NCBI RefSeq assembly: GCF_003347635.1
Contig: NZ_QDFY01000001.1
Coordinates: forward strand, 1,112,157 to 1,176,156
Origin: Sphingosinicella terrae
Lineage (GTDB): Bacteria; Pseudomonadota; Alphaproteobacteria; Sphingomonadales; Sphingomonadaceae
Direction: 5' to 3'
Length of the DNA: 64,000 nucleotides
Shown: positions 24,489 to 32,604 of the stretch, one piece after another
Layout: each line of letters opens with the position of its first letter
Position numbering within the stretch: the stretch's first letter is position 1
Notes under the pieces: generated by a model
What the model saw: the letters and a program-made list of their open reading frames with translations, nothing else
Database searches by the model: none
What the model was told of the DNA's origin: nothing
Translations under genes and position numbers: made by a program

Positions 24489-25925
24489 ATGGAACGCGGC
24501 ATCACCGCCTTTGGCGCCTACATCCCCCGAATCCGGCTCGAACGCGCAGCGATCGCCGCCGCCCACAGCTGGTCCTTTCCCGCCCTGCGCGGGCTCGGCA
24601 AGGGCAGCAGGGCGCTCGCAAGCTGGGACGAAGACGCCGTCACCATGGCGGTCGAGGCGACACGCGGTGTGGACGCGGCCGACGCGGGCTCGATCCTGTT
24701 CGCCTCGACCAACCCGCCCTTTGCTGACCTTCAGAATGCGACGCTCGTCGCCGCCGCGGTCGGCCTCGCAGGCGACGTGGCCACGGCCGACCTTGCCGGC
24801 TCCCTTCGCGCCGGCACGTCGGCGCTGCTCAACGCATTGCGCAGCCGCGACGAGACGCCGACGCTCGTCGTTGCCGGCGACGCTCGTCCCGCCAAGCCCG
24901 GCAGCGCGCAGGAAATGCATTATGGCGCCGGCGCGGCGGCATTCCGGATCGGCGGCGGCGACGTCATCGCGCGGTTGATCGGCCATGCCAGCCGGGCCGA
25001 GCCGTTCGTCGATCATTTCCGCGCCACCGGCGAGAAGTTCGATTATTACTGGGAAGAGCGCTGGGTCCGTGACGAAGGCTATCTCAAGATCGTGCCCGCC
25101 GCGATCAAGACGGCGCTGGACCAGGCCGGCCTCGCCGCAACCGACATCGCCCATTTCTGCATGCCGGGGCTGTTGCCGGGCATCGCTGTAGCGGTAGGTC
25201 GCAAGGCCGGGATCGCCGCGGAGGCGGTCGCCGACGGACTTGCCGGCCAATGCGGCGACACCGGCGCCGCTCATCCGCTGCTGATGCTCGCCTCGGTGCT
25301 GGAGCGGGCGAAGCCGGGCGAGCGCATCCTCGTGGCCAGCTTCGGCGCCGGCTGCGACGTCCTCCTGTTCGAGGCGACCGAGGCGATCGCCGATTATCAG
25401 CCGAGGCGGAGCGTCGCCGATGCTCTCGCCTCCGGCCGCAGCGAGAGCCATTATACCAAGCTCCTCTCCTTCCACGGCGAGCTCGGGCTCGACTGGGGCA
25501 TGCGCTCCGAGGGCGGGGAGAAGATCGCCCTCACCCAGCAATATCGAGCGCGCGAGCAGCTCGCCACCTTCGTCGCCGGCGAATGCGGCCGGTGCGGCGC
25601 CGTCCAGTTCCCGCAACTGGCGAGCTGCGTCAATTGCGGGGCCTTCGATCCGCTGCGGCCGCTCTCGCTGCGCGACGAGCCGGCGCGGATCGCGACCTAC
25701 ACTGCCGACTGGCTGCAATATTACCCGGCTCCGCCGCTCTATTTCGGCCTCGTCCAATTCGACAATGGCGCCCGGGTGATGATGGAGATCGTCGACGTCG
25801 ACGCCGGCGGGATCGACGTGGGGACACCGCTGCGAATGGTCTACCGGGTCAAAAGCAAGGATCCGGAACGCCACTTCCACCGCTATTTCTGGAAGGCGAC
25901 GCCGGTCGCCCGCCAAGGAGACTGA
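24489..25925 (+). CDS. HMG-CoA-synthase-like domain fused to DUF35 zinc-ribbon/OB domain
   Basis: This 478-residue protein has an HMG-CoA-synthase/KAS-III-like fold at about 1-350. A rubredoxin-type zinc ribbon (C366, C369, C380, C383) and an OB-fold DUF35 (acyl-CoA-associated) domain fill about 360-475. Around the nucleophile the usual ACxAGTAAL-type sequence reads SLRAGTSAL, placing Leu106 where the Cys should be; Claisen condensation by the normal route is therefore unlikely. DUF35 proteins partner thiolase-fold aldolases (Ltp2-ChsH2) in steroid breakdown. The thiolase gene begins one base after this stop, so a similar complex is inferred. Confidence 0.82.
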   Translation: MERGITAFGAYIPRIRLERAAIAAAHSWSFPALRGLGKGSRALASWDEDAVTMAVEATRGVDAADAGSILFASTNPPFADLQNATLVAAAVGLAGDVATADLAGSLRAGTSALLNALRSRDETPTLVVAGDARPAKPGSAQEMHYGAGAAAFRIGGGDVIARLIGHASRAEPFVDHFRATGEKFDYYWEERWVRDEGYLKIVPAAIKTALDQAGLAATDIAHFCMPGLLPGIAVAVGRKAGIAAEAVADGLAGQCGDTGAAHPLLMLASVLERAKPGERILVASFGAGCDVLLFEATEAIADYQPRRSVADALASGRSESHYTKLLSFHGELGLDWGMRSEGGEKIALTQQYRAREQLATFVAGECGRCGAVQFPQLASCVNCGAFDPLRPLSLRDEPARIATYTADWLQYYPAPPLYFGLVQFDNGARVMMEIVDVDAGGIDVGTPLRMVYRVKSKDPERHFHRYFWKATPVARQGD

Positions 25926-25926
25926 C

Positions 25927-27129
25927 ATGGCCACGGGCATCAGGGACAAGGTCGCGATCGTCGGAATGGGGTGCACCCGGTTCGGCGAGCGATGGGATGC
26001 GGGCACCGAGCATCTGCTGGTCGAGGCCTTCCGCGAAGCGCTGGACGATGCCGGCATCGACCGAAGCCAGATCGAGGCCGCCTGGTACGGCAGCTGCATG
26101 GACAATGTGAATGTCGGCAACTCGGCGATCCCGGCGGCGATGGCCCTGCGGCTGGAAGGCATTCCGGTGACCCGGCTCGAGAATATGTGCGCCACCGGCA
26201 CCGAGGCGCTTCGCGGCGCCGCTTATGCGGTCGCGTCCGGCGCGGTCGACATCGCGCTCGCGATCGGCGCCGAGAAGCTCAAGGATACCGGCTATGGCGG
26301 CCTGCCCGTGCCGTTCAAGGGCACGCTCAACAGCGCCTGGATGCCGCTGGGTTCGGCGCCCGCGGGCTTCGCCCAGCTCGCTTCGGCCTACCGCTCCAAA
26401 TACGGAATCTCGAAGGAAGACCTGAAGACGGCGATGGGCCGTGTCTCCTGGAAGAGCCACCGCAACGGGGTCAAGAATCCCAAGGCGCACATCCGCAAGG
26501 AGATCGAGCTCGACCAGATATTGCGCGCACCCATGATCGCCGAGCCCCTTGGGCTGTTCGATTGCTGCGGGGTGTCGGACGGCGCGGCGGCGGCGATCGT
26601 CACCACGCCCGAGATCGCGCGCTCGCTCGGCAAGGCCGATCCGGTGACGATCAAGTCGATCCAGCTGTCGATCAGCGCCGGACGGGAATCAGGAACCGGC
26701 CAATGGGACGGCAGCTATGTGCCCAATACCCGGAATGCGGCGCGCAAGGCCTATCAGGAGGCAGGCATCGACGATCCGCGCGAGGATCTCAGCCTGATCG
26801 AGGTGCATGACTGCTTCTCGATCACCGAGCTGGTGACGATGGAGGATCTCGGAATTTCCGGCGACGGCGGGGCGGTGAGGGACATCCTCGACGGCTTCTA
26901 CGACGCCGACGGCAAGATACCCTGCCAGATCGACGGCGGGCTCAAATGCTTCGGCCATCCGATCGGCGCCTCCGGACTGCGCATGGTCTACGAGAACTAT
27001 CTCCAGCTCCAGGACCGGGCCGGCGACCGCCAGCTCGGCGACGTCCGCTACGGGCTCAGCCACAATCTCGGCGGCGTGCCTTTCAACGGTGTCGCCGCCA
27101 TCACCATCGTCGGCCGCCACGGCGACTGA
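25927..27129 (+). CDS. SCPx/Ltp-type thiolase
   Basis: This lipid-transfer-protein/SCPx-type thiolase has 400 residues. The nucleophile is C88 in NMCATGTEAL, the conserved HD is in EVHDCFSITE (about 294), and H344 is in CFGHPIGASG. The second thiolase Cys loop reads SHNLGGVPFNG, without Cys, as in many SCPx-type members. It would cleave 3-ketoacyl-CoA, or act as an aldolase like Ltp2 with a DUF35 partner. It follows the DUF35 fusion gene with a single-base gap, and MaoC follows. Confidence 0.88.
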   Translation: MATGIRDKVAIVGMGCTRFGERWDAGTEHLLVEAFREALDDAGIDRSQIEAAWYGSCMDNVNVGNSAIPAAMALRLEGIPVTRLENMCATGTEALRGAAYAVASGAVDIALAIGAEKLKDTGYGGLPVPFKGTLNSAWMPLGSAPAGFAQLASAYRSKYGISKEDLKTAMGRVSWKSHRNGVKNPKAHIRKEIELDQILRAPMIAEPLGLFDCCGVSDGAAAAIVTTPEIARSLGKADPVTIKSIQLSISAGRESGTGQWDGSYVPNTRNAARKAYQEAGIDDPREDLSLIEVHDCFSITELVTMEDLGISGDGGAVRDILDGFYDADGKIPCQIDGGLKCFGHPIGASGLRMVYENYLQLQDRAGDRQLGDVRYGLSHNLGGVPFNGVAAITIVGRHGD

Positions 27130-27158
27130 CGGCATCAGGACCGAAGGGAATCAATCAG

Positions 27159-27617
27159 GTGGCGGGGCTCTATTTCGAGGAATTCCATGTCGGGCAGATC
27201 TTCCATCATGCCATTCGCCGAACGCTGACGGAGGCCGACAACGTCTTTTTCACCGCCCTCACCCACAATCCGGCGGCGCTGCATCTCGACGAGGAATATT
27301 GCCGCGAGCACACCGAGTTCGGAACGCGCATCGTCAACAGCGCCTTCACCCTCGGGCTCATGGTCGGCATTTCGGTCGGCGACACGACGCTGGGCACCAC
27401 CGTCGCCAATCTCGGCTGGGACGAGGTCCGCTTCCCGCATCCGCTCTTCCACGGCGACACCATCCGGGTCGAGAGCGAGGTGATCGAACTGCGCGAGAGC
27501 AAGTCGCGGCCGGACAACGGCATCACGATCTTCGAACATCGCGCCTTCAACCAGAAGGACCAGCTCGTCGCGCGGTGCAAGCGCTCGGCGCTCATGCTGC
27601 GCAAGCCGAAGGGCTGA
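27159..27617 (+). CDS. MaoC-like hot-dog dehydratase
   Basis: This single hot-dog MaoC protein has 152 residues, starting at GTG 27159 with GAAGGGA about nine bases upstream. The active-site region is TEADNVFFTALTHNPAALHLD, with LTHNPAALH giving the usual Asp/Asn/His set. It then shows TTVANLGWDEVRFPHPLFHGD. This branch is commonly encoded next to CitE-like lyases. It would hydrate a 2-enoyl-CoA, perhaps a methyl-branched dicarboxyl type (mesaconyl, itaconyl, methylglutaconyl); that is inference. The CitE gene starts five bases after the stop. Confidence 0.87.
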   Translation: MAGLYFEEFHVGQIFHHAIRRTLTEADNVFFTALTHNPAALHLDEEYCREHTEFGTRIVNSAFTLGLMVGISVGDTTLGTTVANLGWDEVRFPHPLFHGDTIRVESEVIELRESKSRPDNGITIFEHRAFNQKDQLVARCKRSALMLRKPKG

Positions 27618-27621
27618 ACCC

Positions 27622-28500
27622 TTGTACCGATCGATGCTCTTCGTTCCGGGCGACAGCGAGAAGAAGATCGCGAAGTCGCAGCAGGTCGTCCCCGACGCGA
27701 TCATCCTCGACCTCGAAGATGCGGTCGCTCCGGCGAACAAGCCGGCCGCCCGGGCGCTGGTCCGCGACTATCTGGTCGCCGGACGGGGCAAGCGCCGGGT
27801 CCCGCTCTTCGTCCGGATCAATCCGCTGACCACGCCGGAAGCGCTCGACGACCTCGCCGCCGTCATGGTGGGCGCGCCCAACGGCATCGTCCAGCCGAAG
27901 GCGGGGTCGCCGGAGGAGGTGCGCCGCCTCGGCCACTATCTCGATGCGTTCGAGGCGCAGCACGGCCTTGCCCGCGGCGCGACGCGCATCGTGCCGGTCG
28001 CGACCGAGGTGCCGGAAGCGATGTTCGCGCTCGCCGGCTATGCCGGCGTCGCCGATCGCCTGGCGGCGATCACCTGGGGCGCCGAAGATCTCAGCGCCGC
28101 GATCGGTGCGATGACCAACAAGGACGAAAGCGGCGGCTGGACCCAGCCTTATGCGGTGGCGCGCTCACTCTGCCTGTTCGCGGCGTCGGCCGCCCGGGTC
28201 GCGGCCATAGAGACCCTGTTTGCCGACTTCCGCGACGAGGCGGGCCTCGCGCAGGCCGCGGCACGCGCGCGGCGGGACGGCTTTGCCGGCATGATCGCGA
28301 TCCATCCGGGCCAGGTCGAGACGATCAATGGCGCCTTCACGCCGAGCGCCGACGAGCTCGCCCATGCCCGCCGCGTGATCGCCCTGTTCGAAGCCAATCC
28401 CGGCGCCGGCGCGCTCAGCCTGGAGGGCCGGATGCTCGACATGCCCCATCTCGTGCAGGCGCGGAAGATCGTCGCGCTCGCCGCCAGCCCCTCCTCCTGA
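27622..28500 (+). CDS. CitE-like HpcH/HpaI-family acyl-CoA lyase
   Basis: This TIM-barrel lyase has 292 residues with SMLFVPGDSEKK at the N-terminus. Conserved residues: LEDAV (31-35), R65 in FVRIN, QPK (91-93), E129 in VATEVPEAM, the metal motif WGAEDLS (152-158) and IHPGQ (about 227). Related enzymes cleave malyl-, methylmalyl-, citramalyl- or (3R)-HMG-CoA to acetyl-/propionyl-CoA plus a keto acid. With the MaoC gene before it, hydration followed by C-C cleavage is likely. TTG at 27622 gives the usual N-terminus; ATG 27634 is the alternative. Confidence 0.86.
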   Translation: MYRSMLFVPGDSEKKIAKSQQVVPDAIILDLEDAVAPANKPAARALVRDYLVAGRGKRRVPLFVRINPLTTPEALDDLAAVMVGAPNGIVQPKAGSPEEVRRLGHYLDAFEAQHGLARGATRIVPVATEVPEAMFALAGYAGVADRLAAITWGAEDLSAAIGAMTNKDESGGWTQPYAVARSLCLFAASAARVAAIETLFADFRDEAGLAQAAARARRDGFAGMIAIHPGQVETINGAFTPSADELAHARRVIALFEANPGAGALSLEGRMLDMPHLVQARKIVALAASPSS

Positions 28501-28510
28501 GGAACGAAGC

Positions 28511-29368
28511 ATGCATCTCGACAAGGTGGTCAATCGCGTCTTCCCCGAAAACCGCCACCGCTACGACGACCGCGACACCATCCTCTATGCTCTCGGCGTC
28601 GGCTTCGGCGCCGAGCCGCTCGATCCCAAGCATTTGCGCTTCGTTTATGAGGACGGCCTCGTCGCCGCGCCGACCTACGCCAATGTGCTCGGCCATCCCG
28701 GCTTTTGGGCCCGTGATCCGGAATATGGCATCGACTGGCGCAAGCTCCTCCACGCCGAGCAGCGCCTCACCTTGCATCGGCCGCTGCCGCCGACCGGTGA
28801 CGTCATCGGCCGGCACGACATCATGGGCGTGCGCGACAAGGGCGAAGGATCGGGCGCGTTCCTCTACCAGCGCAAGCAGGTGGTCGACGCCGCCAGCGGC
28901 GATCCGATCGCGTCCGTGATAACCAGCCTCCTGCTTCGCGGCGACGGCGGGTGCGGCGATCATGGCGAGGCACCGCCCGAGCTGGAAAGGCTCCCCGACT
29001 CCGAGCCCGATCAGGTGGTCGACGTCCCGACGCTGGAGATCGCGCCGCTCATCTACCGCCTCAGCGGCGACCGCAATCCGCTGCACGTCGATCCGGAGGT
29101 GGCGCGCCATGCCGGCTTCGAGCGCCCGATCCTCCATGGCCTCGCCACCAAGGGCCTGGCCGGATACGCGCTCCTCAAGACCTATTGCGATTTCGATCCG
29201 GCACGCCTCAAGGCGATGGCCCTTCGCTTCAGCCGACCGGTGCTGCCCGGCGACCGGATCAGGTTCGAATTCTGGAACCCTGCACCCGGCATCGTCCGCT
29301 TCCGGGCGCGCGTGCCGGAGCGCGACCTGGTCGTGCTCGACCGCGGCACGGCCGAAATCGCGGGATGA
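28511..29368 (+). CDS. Hydratase-2 type enoyl-CoA hydratase (double hot-dog MaoC, MFE-2 hydratase-like)
   Basis: This 285-residue double hot-dog protein has the N-terminal pattern of MFE-2 hydratase 2 (RYDDRDTILYALGVG, HLRFVYEDGL). The active site is YRLSGDRNPLHVDP with D187, N189 and H192. The product would be (3R)-hydroxyacyl-CoA, fitting the MFE-2-type SDR at 19361. Relatives act on bile-acid, sterol or long branched acyl-CoA. ATG 28511 lies 11 bases after the lyase stop. The MFS gene overlaps its end as ATGA. Confidence 0.88.
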   Translation: MHLDKVVNRVFPENRHRYDDRDTILYALGVGFGAEPLDPKHLRFVYEDGLVAAPTYANVLGHPGFWARDPEYGIDWRKLLHAEQRLTLHRPLPPTGDVIGRHDIMGVRDKGEGSGAFLYQRKQVVDAASGDPIASVITSLLLRGDGGCGDHGEAPPELERLPDSEPDQVVDVPTLEIAPLIYRLSGDRNPLHVDPEVARHAGFERPILHGLATKGLAGYALLKTYCDFDPARLKAMALRFSRPVLPGDRIRFEFWNPAPGIVRFRARVPERDLVVLDRGTAEIAG

Positions 29369-30666
29369 GCTTCTGGGCGAGAGCGGCGGTTGCGGCGCCG
29401 GGCCCCGCCGGCGGCGCTGCCGTCGGGACGGGGGCGATGGCCGCCTGCCTGATCCTCGCGCTCGTCAATCTGCTCAATTATTATGACCGGATGCTCGTGG
29501 TGGTGGTGTCGCAGCCGCTCCGCGAGGCCTTCTCGCTGACCGACACGCAATATGGGCTGCTGACCGGCCCGGCCTTCGTCATCGTCTACGCCGTCTCCAG
29601 CCTCGTCTTCGGCTGGCTCGCCGACCGCCGCAGCCGCAAGACCGTCATCGCCGTCGCGCTCGCCGCCTGGAGCATCATGACCGCGCTCTGCGGTCTCGCC
29701 CGCGACTTCCCGATGCTGGCGCTTGCCCGAGCCGGCGTGGGCGTCGGCGAAGGCGGCTCCAATCCGGCCGGGATGTCCCTGCTCAGCGATCATTTCCCGC
29801 CCGCCAAGCGGCCGATGGCGCTGGGACTCTTCGCCGCCGGCGGCATGGTCGGCCTGTTCCTTTCCTTCGTCGTCGGCAGCTGGATCGGCGCCAATTTCGG
29901 CTGGCGCGCGGTCTTCCTCGTGGCCGGCATTCCCGGGATCCTGCTCAGCCTCGCCGTCATTCTCTGGGTGAAGGAGCCGGCGCGCGGCCGGTTCGAAAGC
30001 GCGCCGCCCCGCCGCCTCTCTTATGCCTCCTCGCTGAAGCTCCTGGCCGGCAACCGGGCCTATATCTGGCTCTGCATCGCCGCCTCGCTCGGCGTCTTCT
30101 CCAGCCTCGGCATGATGATCTGGCTGCCGCAATTCTTCATCCGCACCCACGGCCTCGGCCTCCAGCAGGTCGGGCTCTTCTTCGGCCCCGCGGCGGCCTT
30201 GGGGCTGCTGGCGGGAATGATCGCCGGATCATGGGCGGGCAACCGGCTGTCGGCGCGGTCGCTGCACCGGCCGATCGTCCTGTGCGTGGTCGCCAATCTG
30301 CTCCTGCCGCCGCTCTACCTGATGGTGCTGTGGACATCCTCGCTGCCGCTCGCGCTCGCCGGCACCTTCGTGGCGATGGCGCTCAGCGTCCTCTACGCGC
30401 CCGCCTTCCAGGCTTCGATGCAGAATGTCTGCGATCCCGATGTCCGGGCAACCGGAGCCGCGGTCTCGAACGTGCTCAACGGCGTGGTCGGCCAAGGCCT
30501 GCTGCCGCTCTTCGTCGGGATGATGAGCGATGCGCTGATCGCGCCAGCCGGCAGTGAAGCCCTGCGCTGGGCCCTGTCCATCGCGACCGTGTTCATCCTT
30601 GCCTCCGGGCTCCTGTTCATCAAGGCGCTGGGCGAGACCCGCCGCCATTTCTCGTCGGAGGGGTGA
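29365..30666 (+). CDS. MFS transporter (Spinster-like)
   Basis: The 433-residue major-facilitator carrier starts at ATG 29365, overlapping the hydratase stop. About 12 hydrophobic segments are visible. Loop 2-3 motif GWLADRRSRKTVI and VGVGEGGSNPAGMSLLSDHFPP in helix 4/5 are typical of the Spinster-like aromatic-acid/sphingolipid branch common in sphingomonads. It lies in the inner membrane and would import the growth substrate or export an intermediate. It is encoded within the beta-oxidation operon, so substrate-specific uptake is likely. Confidence 0.9.
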   Translation: MSFWARAAVAAPGPAGGAAVGTGAMAACLILALVNLLNYYDRMLVVVVSQPLREAFSLTDTQYGLLTGPAFVIVYAVSSLVFGWLADRRSRKTVIAVALAAWSIMTALCGLARDFPMLALARAGVGVGEGGSNPAGMSLLSDHFPPAKRPMALGLFAAGGMVGLFLSFVVGSWIGANFGWRAVFLVAGIPGILLSLAVILWVKEPARGRFESAPPRRLSYASSLKLLAGNRAYIWLCIAASLGVFSSLGMMIWLPQFFIRTHGLGLQQVGLFFGPAAALGLLAGMIAGSWAGNRLSARSLHRPIVLCVVANLLLPPLYLMVLWTSSLPLALAGTFVAMALSVLYAPAFQASMQNVCDPDVRATGAAVSNVLNGVVGQGLLPLFVGMMSDALIAPAGSEALRWALSIATVFILASGLLFIKALGETRRHFSSEG

Positions 30667-30667
30667 G

Positions 30668-31384
30668 ATGTCGAACATCCTGGTGATCGGCGCCACCGGC
30701 GACGTCGGCCGCGGCATCGTCGAGATCCTGCTCGAGCATGGTCACCGCGTGGTCGGGGCGGCCCGAAAGGCCGGCCGCCTGGAAGCGCTGGCCAACGCGC
30801 TCGGCCACCCGCCGCGCTTCGCGACCGTCGCCGGCTCGCTCGCATCGGACGCCGAGGCCGAGGCGCTCCGAGAGGCGGCGCAGCGCCTCATCGCGCCGCT
30901 GGACGCGGTCGTCGTCTCGGTCAATGCCCCGCGCCAATCGATGGGACCGATCCTGGACAAGACGACCGAGGAGGTGGCGAGTCTGGTCCGCCAGGACCTG
31001 ATCAGCCATTTCACGGCGGCCCGCGCCTTCCTGCCCGCCCTGACGAGCGGCGGCACCTATGTCGGCATTGGCGGCGGCACCGCCGATTTCCTGCTGCCGG
31101 ACGGAGTCTATATGTCGCTGGGCCAGGCGGCGCTTCGGATGATGTATCGCGGCATCGCCCGCGAGACGAGCGACCGTCCGATCCATCTGAGGGAACTCAT
31201 CGTCGCGTCGGTCGTGAACGGCGCCAGCACGCGCGACGCCGCCGATCCGCTCTGGGTCACCGATCGGGAGATCGGGGAGCAGGTCGCCGCGATCGTCGCC
31301 GACCCGGGCGCCTTCCCCGAGACGATCCAGCGCATCTCGCGCCGCGACGCCAGCGGCAAGCCCCTGCTCTCCGCCGGCAACTAG
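30668..31384 (+). CDS. SDR-family protein with altered catalytic motif
   Basis: This Rossmann protein has 238 residues, with cofactor loop GATGDVGRG at the N-terminus, so NAD(P) binding is likely. The usual YxxxK is not intact: the region reads VYMSLGQAALRMM, with Gln in the Lys position when aligned on the AAL helix. It may have lost dehydrogenase activity or use other residues. ATG 30668 follows the carrier stop by one base, and the operon ends at a strong hairpin at 31401. Confidence 0.78.
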   Translation: MSNILVIGATGDVGRGIVEILLEHGHRVVGAARKAGRLEALANALGHPPRFATVAGSLASDAEAEALREAAQRLIAPLDAVVVSVNAPRQSMGPILDKTTEEVASLVRQDLISHFTAARAFLPALTSGGTYVGIGGGTADFLLPDGVYMSLGQAALRMMYRGIARETSDRPIHLRELIVASVVNGASTRDAADPLWVTDREIGEQVAAIVADPGAFPETIQRISRRDASGKPLLSAGN

Positions 31385-31400
31385 TCGGCAATGGAGCGTC

Positions 31401-31425
31401 CCCGCCCGGGGCCGCCCCGGGCGGG
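31401..31425. terminator. Perfect GC hairpin between convergent genes
   Basis: CCCGCCCGGGG (31401-31411) and CCCCGGGCGGG (31415-31425) are perfect 11-base complements with a three-base loop CCG. They lie in the 49-base gap between convergent genes ending at 31384 (plus) and 31434 (minus). There is no long T-run. A bidirectional terminator is the simplest explanation. Confidence 0.7.
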
Positions 31426-31433
31426 AAGCCGCG

Positions 31434-32585
31434 TCAGATCGATCGGGCGACGATGACCCGCATGATCTCGGCCGTTCCGGCGAAGATGCGATGAAGCCGG
31501 GCAGCGGTATAGAGGCGCGAAACGGTATATTCGTCCATGTAGCCGGCGCCGCCGTGAAGCTGGACGCACTGGTCGATCACCCGCCCTTCCATCTCCGGAA
31601 GCCACATCTTGGCCATCGCGCATTTGAGAGGATCGAGCTTTCCGGTGGCGATGAAGTCGCGGATCACCTCGTCCAGGAAGGCGCGGCCGACGGCCAGCTC
31701 GGTCTTGATCTCGGCGAGCTTGAACTGGGTGTTCTGGAAATCCCAGATCGCCTGCCCGAACGCCTTGCGGTTCTTCACGAAATCGACCGTCTCGTGATAG
31801 GCGCGGGTGGCGGCGGCATGGGCGATGAGTGGCCAGGTGATGCGGTCCATGTTGATGCCGCTCATCATGATCTTGAAGCCGCCGCCTTCGTCGCCCATCC
31901 GGTTGGTGACCGGCACCCGCACCTCGTCGAAGAAGATCTCGCCCGTGTCGGCGGCATTGCTGCCCATCTTGCGTAGGCTGCGTCCCCGCCGGAAGCCGGG
32001 ACGGTCGGTCTCGACGATGATCACGGAGATGCCGCGGCTGCCGGCTTCCGGATCGGTCTTGACCGCCAGCATCACCGCGTCAGCATGGACGAAGTTGGAG
32101 ATGTAGGTCTTGGCGGCGTTGATGACATAGTCATCGCCGTCCCGAACCGCGGTGGAGCGCATGCTCCCGGGATCGCTGCCGCTGTCGGGCTCGGTCAGGG
32201 CGAAGGCGAAGCGCGCCTGGCCCTTGACCATCAGCGGAAGCCAATGGCGCTTCTGCTCCTCGGTGCCGTTGCGACGCAGGATCTCGGCCGTGCCGTCGCC
32301 GATGAAAGCGGGGGCGATGCTCGCCCCGGCCCGGCTGTAACCGAGCTCCTCCGCGATGACGAGGCGGTGGAGGAAGTCGCCGCCCGGGCCGCCATAGTCT
32401 TCGGGAATGTCCACGCCGAGCATGCCGGCCTCGCCTGCCCTGCGCCAGAATTCGCGCGGGATCAGGTGGTTCTCGGTCCATTCGTCGACATGGGGTTCCA
32501 TCTCTTCCGCGATGAAGCGACGAAAGGTCTCGCGGAAGATCTCGTGCTCAGGGCCGTACAGATCCGGGTTGTAGGGATAGGACAT
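31434..32585 (-). CDS. Acyl-CoA dehydrogenase, probable non-catalytic or altered subunit
   Basis: This 383-residue acyl-CoA dehydrogenase starts at ATG 32585 (MSYPYNPDLYG). FAD and substrate motifs are clear (ALTEPDSGSDPGSMRST, VKNRKAFGQ, LHGGAGYMDEY). Neither usual Glu is visible. The C-terminal site reads FAGTAEIMR and the helix-G site NMDRITW, giving Asp. The next upstream gene encodes a dehydrogenase that keeps Glu, 19 bases away. Together they may form an alpha2beta2 enzyme of the FadE/ChsE type, where one chain provides the base. The in-frame upstream extension overlaps the neighbour and is rejected. Confidence 0.9.
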   Translation of the reverse strand: MSYPYNPDLYGPEHEIFRETFRRFIAEEMEPHVDEWTENHLIPREFWRRAGEAGMLGVDIPEDYGGPGGDFLHRLVIAEELGYSRAGASIAPAFIGDGTAEILRRNGTEEQKRHWLPLMVKGQARFAFALTEPDSGSDPGSMRSTAVRDGDDYVINAAKTYISNFVHADAVMLAVKTDPEAGSRGISVIIVETDRPGFRRGRSLRKMGSNAADTGEIFFDEVRVPVTNRMGDEGGGFKIMMSGINMDRITWPLIAHAAATRAYHETVDFVKNRKAFGQAIWDFQNTQFKLAEIKTELAVGRAFLDEVIRDFIATGKLDPLKCAMAKMWLPEMEGRVIDQCVQLHGGAGYMDEYTVSRLYTAARLHRIFAGTAEIMRVIVARSI

Positions 32586-32604
32586 TCTCTCCGATCTCCG
32601 TTTG

